A stretch of 64,000 nucleotides of DNA from Aurantibacter sp042094015 (GTDB taxonomy: Bacteria; Bacteroidota; Bacteroidia; Flavobacteriales; Flavobacteriaceae): NCBI RefSeq assembly GCF_042094015.1, contig NZ_JBELDZ010000002.1, positions 1-64,000 on the forward strand, given 5' to 3'. Below are positions 25,947 to 36,667 of this stretch, piece after piece (the first letter of the stretch is position 1; every line of letters starts with the position of its first letter). The position numbers and the translations under genes were made by a program. Below the pieces are notes generated by a model that was given only the letters and a program-made list of their open reading frames with translations, was not told the DNA's origin and did no database searches.

Positions 25947-28139
25947 TTAAACTTTTAATAATCCGAAATTTTGTAATTCTAATATAGATTTAGAAAACCA
26001 GAATAATTCAAAATTCTCAAACTCAGTTTCAAAATCTGTTTTAAGTTCCCCAAAAGTATAAGTAGTAGAATTTGTTGGTTTTAATTCTGGTAATTTGCTT
26101 AGTAGCCAATTACCCTCATTTTTATTTAGAGTGATTTGATGTGTTTCGGTCTTATTATGAAACGTTAGTTTTAATTGGAAAAACGTTTGTCCTTTTTTAG
26201 ATTTCGAAAATTCTTCGACTAAAGGTTCATGACCTAACCAGACTATTTTAGCTTTAGATTTTATGCTAAAGTTTTGTTCTTCAGTAAGACAATCTTCAAT
26301 ATAATTAGGATTAATAGTAGTTGTAGGAATTTTAAAATCAAACCAATCTTTTAATTCTAAATCAAAACCAATTCCGTGCATAAAATTAAATAATGATTTT
26401 TTTAATCCAAAACTAAATTTACTGTGATCTATTCCTGTATTATCGGTAAAGTCTACATCGTTATTTGCAAAAGAAATATTGTTGTAATGTGGCGTAATAT
26501 TATAAGCTTCGGGATCTTTACCAATGGGACTATGAGTAGTTAAAGCAAACTGATGCCAAAATCCAGATTGAATAATTCCAAGCTCAAATAACTGACGTAC
26601 CATTTCCAAACTGTCTATAGTTTCCTGCTCGGTTTGGGTTGGATAACCATACATTAAATAGGAGTGAACCATAATATTGGTTTCCGTAAAATAGCGAGTT
26701 ACTTTTGCCACTTGTTCTACTGTAACGCCTTTATCAATCAATTTTAATAATCTGTCCGATGCGACTTCTAACCCACCAGAAACTGCAATACAACCAGAGA
26801 CTTTAAGTAATAAACATAAGTCTTTGGTAAAGTTTTTTTCGAATCTAATGTTGGTCCACCAAGTTACGGTTAAACCTCTTTTTATAATTTCTAAAGCTAA
26901 AGCTTTCATTAAAGCTGGTGGCGCAGCTTCATCTACAAAATGAAATCCGTTTTCTCCCGTTTGGTCTATAAGTTGTTCCATTCTGTCTGCTAATAATTTA
27001 GCAGCAATAGGTTCGTAAATTTTAATGTAGTCTAAACTAATATCGCAAAAAGTACATTTCCCCCAATAACAACCATGTGCCATTGTTAATTTGTTCCATC
27101 TACCATCGCTCCATAAACTATGCATTGGATTGGCTATTTCTATAACAGAAATATAATTATCTAACTGTAAATCTGAATAATCTGGCGTGCCAACTAAAGC
27201 CTGTTTATAATCTAGTTTTGTGGTATTGTTTTTATAAACAACGTGGTTGTTTTCTAATAAAAAGGTGCGTTTAAATTCAGGGTTTTCGGTTGGAGTAGAA
27301 GTGATGTGTTCGTGTAAAAGTTCTAACGGTAATTCGCCATCGTCTAATGTAATAAAATCGAAAAATTTAAAAACACGTGTATCTCTTATTTGGCGTAACT
27401 CTGTATTTGGAAATCCGCCACCAAGCGAAATTTTAATTTCAGAGTATTTCGTTTTTATAAACTGAGCACATTTAAAAGCACTATATAAATTACCAGGAAA
27501 TGGTACAGAAATACATACCAATTTAGGTTGCGTAGTTTTTAGTTTTTGATCTAAAAGTTTTAGCGTGATATCATCTATGTAAGTTGACTCTAGCTGTAAT
27601 TCTTCATATAAAGTATTAAAATTATTGGCACTTTGACCTAAGCGTTCTGCATAGCGTGAAAAACCAAAATTTGGATCTATACATTCTATAATAAAATCCG
27701 ATAAATCTTCTAAATATAGTGTTGCAAAATGCTTGGCTTTATCTTGTAAACCCATAGAGCCAAAAGCCCATTCCATATCGTCTAACTGATCAAAACGAGA
27801 AGCTTGTGGTAAATAAGAATCTGTACACAGTAAACGTGCAAACGTTGGTTTTTTTCCTTGTAAAAAAGATACAACGTTGTCTAATGGTCTTAAATAATCT
27901 TGACGTAACGCATAAATTCTTTTACAATTTTCTGAAAAGATAGTGTCATTCTTAAAAGCAATATTAAATAACTCTGAAAACGTTTTTTTTGTAAATAATT
28001 CTAAAATTACTTCTATACCTAAATCACACTGAAAAGTACTAATGTTTTTAGTGTTTAAAAAACCTTTTAAATACGCAGTTGCCGGATATGGCGTATTTAA
28101 CTGTGTAAATGGTGGTGTTATTAATAAAAGATCTTTCAA
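25947..28139 (-). CDS. B12-binding-type radical SAM protein
   Basis: A 730-residue protein from a TTG start at 28139 (KDLLLITPPFTQLNTPYPATAYLKG); a TTG 50 codons further up gives an unlikely basic leader. The N-terminal third is a cobalamin-binding-like Rossmann domain (KISLGGGFPNTELR, FDFITLDDGELPLELL). The radical SAM core has HGCYWGKCTFCD at 27089-27054, where the three cysteines are spaced CX4CX2C rather than the usual CX3CX2C. It continues with SGGLEVASDRLLKLIDKG and YLMYGYPTQTEQETIDSL. The C-terminal 150 residues are family-specific. The substrate is unknown, and no peptide precursor or clear pathway partner adjoins it. Confidence 0.88.
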   Translation of the reverse strand: MKDLLLITPPFTQLNTPYPATAYLKGFLNTKNISTFQCDLGIEVILELFTKKTFSELFNIAFKNDTIFSENCKRIYALRQDYLRPLDNVVSFLQGKKPTFARLLCTDSYLPQASRFDQLDDMEWAFGSMGLQDKAKHFATLYLEDLSDFIIECIDPNFGFSRYAERLGQSANNFNTLYEELQLESTYIDDITLKLLDQKLKTTQPKLVCISVPFPGNLYSAFKCAQFIKTKYSEIKISLGGGFPNTELRQIRDTRVFKFFDFITLDDGELPLELLHEHITSTPTENPEFKRTFLLENNHVVYKNNTTKLDYKQALVGTPDYSDLQLDNYISVIEIANPMHSLWSDGRWNKLTMAHGCYWGKCTFCDISLDYIKIYEPIAAKLLADRMEQLIDQTGENGFHFVDEAAPPALMKALALEIIKRGLTVTWWTNIRFEKNFTKDLCLLLKVSGCIAVSGGLEVASDRLLKLIDKGVTVEQVAKVTRYFTETNIMVHSYLMYGYPTQTEQETIDSLEMVRQLFELGIIQSGFWHQFALTTHSPIGKDPEAYNITPHYNNISFANNDVDFTDNTGIDHSKFSFGLKKSLFNFMHGIGFDLELKDWFDFKIPTTTINPNYIEDCLTEEQNFSIKSKAKIVWLGHEPLVEEFSKSKKGQTFFQLKLTFHNKTETHQITLNKNEGNWLLSKLPELKPTNSTTYTFGELKTDFETEFENFELFWFSKSILELQNFGLLKV

Positions 28140-28326
28140 AGTGGTTTTGCTTTTGTTTGTAAAGGTAATTATAAAAGACTTTTTATTTAGTTTTTTTATT
28201 TGTTGGGGTTTATGGGATTTTTTTAAGGTTAATGTTAGACTTGTTATGTTGTTTAAGTTAATAATATATTTATGTCTTATTAATCTCAATGTTTTTATGT
28301 TTCATAAGAAGAAATTAATAAATTGC

Positions 28327-28334
28327 TATCTTTG
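28327..28334 (+). promoter_or_regulatory. Bacteroidota -7 box TATCTTTG
   Basis: TATCTTTG lies 85 bases upstream of the secreted protein gene at 28420, giving a longer leader than most genes here. Confidence 0.45.
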
Positions 28335-28419
28335 AGGTCTGTAGCTTGATAAAATCTTGTCTTGTACTCTTTTTTTGAGTGAACTTCAGATAAAAAGTTA
28401 ACTAACTAACCAAAACATA

Positions 28420-30177
28420 ATGTCTAAGCATTCTTCTTCTCTCCATTACTTTAAAAACAAATGTTTAATTCTTTTACTTGTTTTTAGTTTTACTAGTTTG
28501 ACTGTTAGTGCGCAAGCTACAGTAGAATTTCGTATATCTTCTGTGTTTACTGATTTAGATGATATGGATGGGTTTCCTAGTGGAGATAGTGATCCTGTTT
28601 GGTGTTACGAGATTTTGGATAATAGTTTTTCGAGAATCGGAGAAGGTAATGTAGAATACGAAAATACAAATTGTTTAGGATCTGAAACTCCAAATGATAT
28701 TTTTTTCTCAGAAACTTATAGCTGTAGTGCTCCAACTAGTTACCAGTTTAGATGGCGTGCAAGAGAAAAGGATGACACATTACCTGGAGATGTAAACTCT
28801 ACAGTTGGTGATGCTGTAACTACGTTGCAAACAATTAATATTCCTGCAGCTAGTATTAACTTACTTCAATCAGCATGGACAACACTTAACACCTATACAA
28901 CTACAGTAACAGGAGATTCTTGTGGTGGAGGAAGTACCGTTACATGGCAAATTAGGCTACAATATAGAACAATTTTTAGCTCTTGGCCACATAATGGTAA
29001 TGACTTAATTTGCAATGCTATAAATTTAGGTGCTTTAGCTTCTGGGGATTCACTTGGTAATTCTAATCTTAGTAATTATACTAACTTATGTGCAGGAAGT
29101 GCTGGAGAGCCAAATGCTTGGGGTGGAAATAATGATCAAGGTGTGTGGTTTCAATTTACTACGTCTAGTAATTCTGGATCAGTTACATCAATTTCGGCCT
29201 ATAGTGATCCACAAACTGTAGGAGATCAAATAGATTTACAATTAGCTATTTATGAGTCAAGTAATGGTACTTGTTCTGGAGCTTTAACTTTAATAGGTGA
29301 AGATTATCAAGGTGCTGGAATAATATTTGATGAAGACCTGCAAGTGTCTTGTTTAAAGCCAAATACTACGTATTATGTTTTAGTAGATGGTGAAGAGCAA
29401 CTAATACCTTCTGGTGGAGGCGAAGGTTATTTTGGTCTACAAATTACAGATAATGGAGTGCAACAAGCAGCAGATTTAATATGCGACGCCGAAAATTTAG
29501 GACAAGTTCCTGATAATGGTAATGTGGCAACACCTTCCTTAAGTCAATCTAATAATTGTGCGACCTTTACAAGTGATCCTACTCCAAGTAATTGGAGTAT
29601 TGATAAAGCTGTTTGGTTTCAATTTCAAGCACCAACAAGTGGGAATGTTATAATTAATGCCGTTTCAGATTTACCTTTTCCAACTGGTACAGATGTTATA
29701 GATATACAATTGGCTGTGTACTCAAGTGATAATAATACTTGTTCGGGAACACTTACCGAACTTGTGAGCTCTTATGAAGCTTCATCTTTTAATGAAAATT
29801 TAAACATAGAATGTTTAGACTCAGGTGAAAATTATTGGGTATTGTTAGATGGTAGTTCTATAAATGTAGATGGTGTTTTTGATTTAACCATAACAGATGG
29901 AACTATGGCTTGTAGTACTTTAGGAGTAGGTTCTTTTGAAAAGGACGAGCTGTTTTTGGTCTACCCAAATCCAAATTCAGGTATATTTAATATAAAATCT
30001 GATTTTGATGGTTCTTTTGTAATTGTAAATCAATTTGGGCAGAAAGTACATTCGTTTGATGTTGATTCAAATATTGAAAAAAGTGTGAATATGAGTAATC
30101 TTGCAAATGGCATTTATTATATAATAGGAAATTCCAATGGTAAACAGGTAACTAAGAAGCTAGTGTTAAATAAATAA
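28420..30177 (+). CDS. Secreted protein with two tandem beta domains and type IX sorting tail
   Basis: A 585-residue exported protein. The signal peptide is CLILLLVFSFTSLTVSAQ (about 15-32). After a 160-residue Cys-containing domain there are two tandem repeats of about 150 residues. Each begins DLICNA or DLICDA, contains VWFQF and DLQLA or DIQLA, and ends YYVLVDG or YWVLLDG. They resemble PPC-like beta-sandwich domains. The C-terminal 75 residues are a type IX secretion sorting domain (LVYPNPNSGIFNIKS through NLANGIYYI and KKLVLNK). No catalytic motif is seen; an adhesin or binding role is possible. Confidence 0.82.
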   Translation: MSKHSSSLHYFKNKCLILLLVFSFTSLTVSAQATVEFRISSVFTDLDDMDGFPSGDSDPVWCYEILDNSFSRIGEGNVEYENTNCLGSETPNDIFFSETYSCSAPTSYQFRWRAREKDDTLPGDVNSTVGDAVTTLQTINIPAASINLLQSAWTTLNTYTTTVTGDSCGGGSTVTWQIRLQYRTIFSSWPHNGNDLICNAINLGALASGDSLGNSNLSNYTNLCAGSAGEPNAWGGNNDQGVWFQFTTSSNSGSVTSISAYSDPQTVGDQIDLQLAIYESSNGTCSGALTLIGEDYQGAGIIFDEDLQVSCLKPNTTYYVLVDGEEQLIPSGGGEGYFGLQITDNGVQQAADLICDAENLGQVPDNGNVATPSLSQSNNCATFTSDPTPSNWSIDKAVWFQFQAPTSGNVIINAVSDLPFPTGTDVIDIQLAVYSSDNNTCSGTLTELVSSYEASSFNENLNIECLDSGENYWVLLDGSSINVDGVFDLTITDGTMACSTLGVGSFEKDELFLVYPNPNSGIFNIKSDFDGSFVIVNQFGQKVHSFDVDSNIEKSVNMSNLANGIYYIIGNSNGKQVTKKLVLNK

Positions 30178-30306
30178 ATATGGATTATTATTATTATTAT
30201 TAAAATACCATATCCTTATGAGATTATATATTAAAAAAAATATATAGAAGTAGCCATTGAAAAGACATATTTTTTGCTTTAATGATTTTAATTTTTATGT
30301 AGTATT

Positions 30307-30346
30307 AAAAAAGCTCAAATACTAATCAATGTATTTGAGCTTTTTT
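30307..30346. terminator. Bidirectional intrinsic terminator
   Basis: A perfect 15-base inverted repeat AAAAAAGCTCAAATA (30307-30321) / 30332-30346 has terminal A and T runs. It separates two convergent secreted-protein genes. Confidence 0.88.
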
Positions 30347-30363
30347 AACTATTAGATGACTTA

Positions 30364-33267
<2,904 letters not shown>

Positions 33268-33425
33268 AATAATTATTATTTGGGTTTTATTTATCATTTA
33301 ATTTAAAGTCAAAATGAATTATCTAATTAATAGACAGATCTGTAAATATGTTTAGGTTTGGTGTTATTTTAAGAACAATTAAAAAAACCTAGCTTTATTC
33401 AAATTCATTTTTCTTAGACTATTTT

Positions 33426-33451
33426 AAAGCTTCATTATGAAATGAAGCTTT
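33426..33451. terminator. Hairpin after the S8 protease gene, weak terminator
   Basis: A perfect 11-base stem AAAGCTTCATT / AATGAAGCTTT has a 4-base loop just downstream of the S8 protease stop. The T run is poor on either strand, so it may be an mRNA-stabilising hairpin instead. Confidence 0.5.
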
Positions 33452-33468
33452 GATTAAAAACTAAATTT

Positions 33469-35409
33469 TTACTTCTTCATAATTTTTTTAGTAATAGTAT
33501 TCCCATTTTGAGTGATTTGTAAGAAATACATTCCAGATTTTAAATTAGACATTGGTATTTTTTGTGAAAATACAGATCCATTAGTCTTGTATTTTTTACT
33601 AAAAACATTTCTACCTAAAACATCTATTAAGCTAACAGAAATAGACTCACTACTATTAGAATTCAATTTAACATTTAAATCATTATTTGTTGGATTTGGA
33701 AAAACTGATATATCGTTTTGAGTAAATGAACTGGTAGATAGGTTATTACTTTCAACACCAGTGACAATTAAAGAAAATGTTTCTCCTGCTGCAGGTAAAG
33801 TTCCTTTGTGAGAAATCGTAACCGTGTAAGTTCCAGATGTAGGGTTCTCGATATCGATACGCTCAAAATTATCTCTATCGTTGTCACCATCATTTGCATT
33901 AGCATCTACCGCTGTTAAACGCCAAGGATAATAAGTTACACCATCTTTAGTGACACGAATATCTAAGTCGTTAATTAATACTTTAGGTCCAGTATTTGGT
34001 CCTGAAGCACCATCATAACTAACTGTTTGTGAACCAACATCAAACCAAGAAATAGACACACGAAAAGGTTCTGAACCATCAGAATCATAATTAATAGAAA
34101 GCTGTTGTCCGTTTTGAATAATTGATTCTGTTATACGAGACGTATTTCCTTTGTCAGTGATAACATTTGCAGCTGTCTTAGCATCTAAAAGTCCCCAACC
34201 TACTTGAGCATCTGGTCCTACTTGTGTATTATCGTCAACGGCAGTATGTAATGCTAAACCTCTTAGCGTGTACCCACGCATAAAATTACCTTCAACTTGA
34301 TTGTAATATTGTTGTAATAAAAGTAAAGTGCCGGAGACATTTGGTGATGCCATAGAAGTACCTGATGTCGTTCTGTAAGTATTATCTGCAGTAACTCCAC
34401 AAGAATAAACATCTGTTCCAATACCTGTGATATCCGGTTTTATTCTTAGATCATCTGTTGGACCTTCACTACTTGTACTATTTCTTGAAAAACTGGTAAT
34501 ATTACCATTAGCGTCCATTATAGGATTATATCCGTTTGCAACAGACAAGCTATTTTTAGTAACTGCTCTCCAAGTTAGTTTATCGTAAGCAGAGTTACTT
34601 TCTAAAGGTGAACCATTGTATGCTGTGTTCCCATCATTTCCTGCAGCGGTCACAAATAAATAAAATTCATATGCATCCGTCATTTGATCAATAAAGTAAG
34701 CCACATCTGAGTATGCACCAAATTTCCAATCCGGAGCTGAACTAGTAGTTAAACCATAAGAATGGTTAGTAATTAAAGCACCACCAGAACTAGCGTTATT
34801 AATTTCATTAAACTCGTCAATCCAATCATAAGATTTTATAATTGCTTTATGAGCCATACCTCGAGCTGCTGGAACACCACCTCGAGCTGCTAGTGTTCCT
34901 GCAACATGTACTGCATGGCTACTATTCCCATTTAGGTCGGCTGGTGTAACTGGACCTTCATGATCAACTTGCTCTACCTTATTAGTACCATCAAATTCTT
35001 GATGTGAAGTTCTAACTTTTCCGCCATCCCATACATAAGCAACCATACCTTCACCATTAATATCTAAACCAAGACTTCCACCAGTATATAAAGCTGAAGC
35101 ATTTACTGCATCTGCAGAATCATCATTATATAAAGAGAGATACATCGGACTATCATCTGCAGAAATACCTGTAAGCTGATCAAAAGTACCATCTTTATGA
35201 TAAATAAACTCACTATGTCCTTCTGAAACTAAGCGCTTAACTGCTGCTTTTTGTTGAATTGTATATGTTTTAATGTTTTGAGAAATTGTGTTTAAAACAT
35301 CTTTATTATATGTACTTTTAATTTCTGCTCTTTGTTTCTCTGTTTGAGCAAGAGTAACGTTAACGAACAAGAAGGCTACAATAACCTTTAAAGATAATTT
35401 TATTTTCAT
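33469..35409 (-). CDS. S8 family (subtilisin-like) serine protease with type IX sorting tail
   Basis: A 646-residue secreted protease from the ATG at 35409 (MKIKLSLKVIVAFLFVNVTLAQ). The catalytic triad motifs are visible: Asp in AYVWDGGKVRTSHQEF, His in NGNSSHAVHVAGTLAA, and Ser in GTSMASPNVSGTLLL. The oxyanion Asn is in VTAAGNDGN. A P-domain-like beta sandwich follows (PFRVSISWFDVG to TYTVTISHKG), then a type IX sorting domain (VFPNPTNNDLNVKL to LKSGMYFLQI). The signal peptide is strikingly like that of the M43 protease next door. A longer start at 35433 is not supported. Confidence 0.93.
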   Translation of the reverse strand: MKIKLSLKVIVAFLFVNVTLAQTEKQRAEIKSTYNKDVLNTISQNIKTYTIQQKAAVKRLVSEGHSEFIYHKDGTFDQLTGISADDSPMYLSLYNDDSADAVNASALYTGGSLGLDINGEGMVAYVWDGGKVRTSHQEFDGTNKVEQVDHEGPVTPADLNGNSSHAVHVAGTLAARGGVPAARGMAHKAIIKSYDWIDEFNEINNASSGGALITNHSYGLTTSSAPDWKFGAYSDVAYFIDQMTDAYEFYLFVTAAGNDGNTAYNGSPLESNSAYDKLTWRAVTKNSLSVANGYNPIMDANGNITSFSRNSTSSEGPTDDLRIKPDITGIGTDVYSCGVTADNTYRTTSGTSMASPNVSGTLLLLQQYYNQVEGNFMRGYTLRGLALHTAVDDNTQVGPDAQVGWGLLDAKTAANVITDKGNTSRITESIIQNGQQLSINYDSDGSEPFRVSISWFDVGSQTVSYDGASGPNTGPKVLINDLDIRVTKDGVTYYPWRLTAVDANANDGDNDRDNFERIDIENPTSGTYTVTISHKGTLPAAGETFSLIVTGVESNNLSTSSFTQNDISVFPNPTNNDLNVKLNSNSSESISVSLIDVLGRNVFSKKYKTNGSVFSQKIPMSNLKSGMYFLQITQNGNTITKKIMKK

Positions 35410-35437
35410 AATATTTTTATCCTGTGGTAGCATCTAT

Positions 35438-36502
35438 TTATTTTTTTATGAACTTATGTGAAGTTCCAGAAGAAAAAGTAATCAAATAAATACCATTCAT
35501 ATATTTTGTTACATCAATACTTTCACTCTTAGAGATTGTTCCAGAAGTAACCTGTTGCCCAAGGTTATTATATATTTTGTATGGCTCTGGTTTTTGTAAG
35601 CCAGAAATTTTCAAAAAACTTGAAGTTGGATTAGGATAAATCTTAACATTGTTTTTGTTAAACTCGTTTTCATTAATCGATAATAGGTTTTCAACTTTTA
35701 CAATTTTATTGTCAAAAAGTGCTCCCACATAAAAGTCTGTCCCATCATAAACAAGCCCATATGCCCCATTAATACCTGTAACAACATCTGTTGATGTAGT
35801 AGGAGTTGCTGCATTAACATCTAAAGATGCTAATTTATCTGTAACGATTTCAGTAAAATATAATTTGCCGCTAATCATCGACATGTGAAAAGGAGATCCT
35901 GTTGTCGCTAAAACTATAGTTTTAGTTGGAGTTGTTTGCGTAACATCTATTTTTGAAATCAAATCATTAGTTCCTTCACTAATGTACAAGTCATTCCCAT
36001 TAATAGCAATTGATTGCGGGTAACCTAAACCCGTTATAACTTCCGTTGATACAGTAGGAATAGCATCTGTTATATTAAGTTTTAAAATTTTACCAATTAG
36101 TGAATCTGCAATAAACAGCTCATTACCTGATAGTGCTAAACTATAAGGTGTTGTTATATTTGTAGTAACCACTTGCAGCGTTGGGGAAGATTGAGTAATA
36201 TTTATCTTTATAATTCTTTCGTTACCCCACTCTGCTATATAAAGCATGTTATTATTAGTATCTAAAGCTAATGCTCTTGGTTGAATTAAACCTGTAACTA
36301 CCTCAACTGGTGTGGGACTAGCTTGCGTAATATCTACTTTTAATATTTTTCCAGCAGTAGCCTCTGCAATATATAAATCGTTTCCATTTAAAAGTAAGCC
36401 TCTTGGTCCAGATAAATCCGTAATATAATCTGTAACTGTTTGCGCGTTCATTGACATGATAGTTGATATAAAAATCAAACCAAGTAAATATATTTTTTTC
36501 AT
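35438..36502 (-). CDS. Secreted beta-propeller (NHL/YncE-like) protein with type IX sorting tail
   Basis: A 354-residue exported protein. Signal peptide KKIYLLGLIFISTIMSMNAQ. Six or so repeats of about 45 residues carry the pattern GLIQPRALALDTNNNMLYIAEW..RIIKINI and GLGYPQSIAINGNDLYISEG..LISKIDV, as in NHL or SMP-30-like six-bladed propellers. The last 75 residues are a type IX sorting domain (IYPNPTSSFLKISGL to YMNGIYLITF). It lies 28 bases downstream of the S8 gene start, on the same strand and upstream of it, so they may form one transcript. A binding role is likely; no catalytic residues are evident. Confidence 0.82.
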   Translation of the reverse strand: MKKIYLLGLIFISTIMSMNAQTVTDYITDLSGPRGLLLNGNDLYIAEATAGKILKVDITQASPTPVEVVTGLIQPRALALDTNNNMLYIAEWGNERIIKINITQSSPTLQVVTTNITTPYSLALSGNELFIADSLIGKILKLNITDAIPTVSTEVITGLGYPQSIAINGNDLYISEGTNDLISKIDVTQTTPTKTIVLATTGSPFHMSMISGKLYFTEIVTDKLASLDVNAATPTTSTDVVTGINGAYGLVYDGTDFYVGALFDNKIVKVENLLSINENEFNKNNVKIYPNPTSSFLKISGLQKPEPYKIYNNLGQQVTSGTISKSESIDVTKYMNGIYLITFSSGTSHKFIKK

Positions 36503-36531
36503 ATTTCTATTTGTTAATTAAATGTTCCTAA

Positions 36532-36654
36532 CTAATATTCATTTTCTTTAGACTCTTTACTTATCATAATGCCATCACGTATTAATTTTATTGCAATAAC
36601 TAGTAGTAATACAATTATTATTACAAATACACCCATTAAAACTCTATCATTCAT
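36532..36654 (-). CDS. Small single-pass membrane protein, 40 aa
   Basis: The 40-codon frame MNDRVLMGVF..SKESKENEY contains one strong hydrophobic helix (residues 6-25, LMGVFVIIIVLLLVIAIKLI) and a charged tail, a typical small membrane protein. It sits between the stalk protein gene (ends 36668, same strand, 13 bases upstream) and the propeller gene. I do not recognise a family. Coding is supported by context, an ATG start and amphipathic design, but not proven. Confidence 0.5.
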   Translation of the reverse strand: MNDRVLMGVFVIIIVLLLVIAIKLIRDGIMISKESKENEY

Positions 36655-36667
36655 CTTAATTCAATTT

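Noticed and set aside
28140..28289. N-terminal extension of the radical SAM protein from a TTG at 28289
   Set aside because: The extra 50 residues are Lys/Asn-rich and unlike the following domain; KDLLLITPPFTQLNTPYP at 28139 is a natural start of the cobalamin-type domain.
30181..30212. ATT-rich stretch with ATATGG/CCATAT ends, considered as a small element or CRISPR-like repeat
   Set aside because: It is a single short microsatellite with a weak stem and no repeated unit with spacers; no cas genes are in the window.
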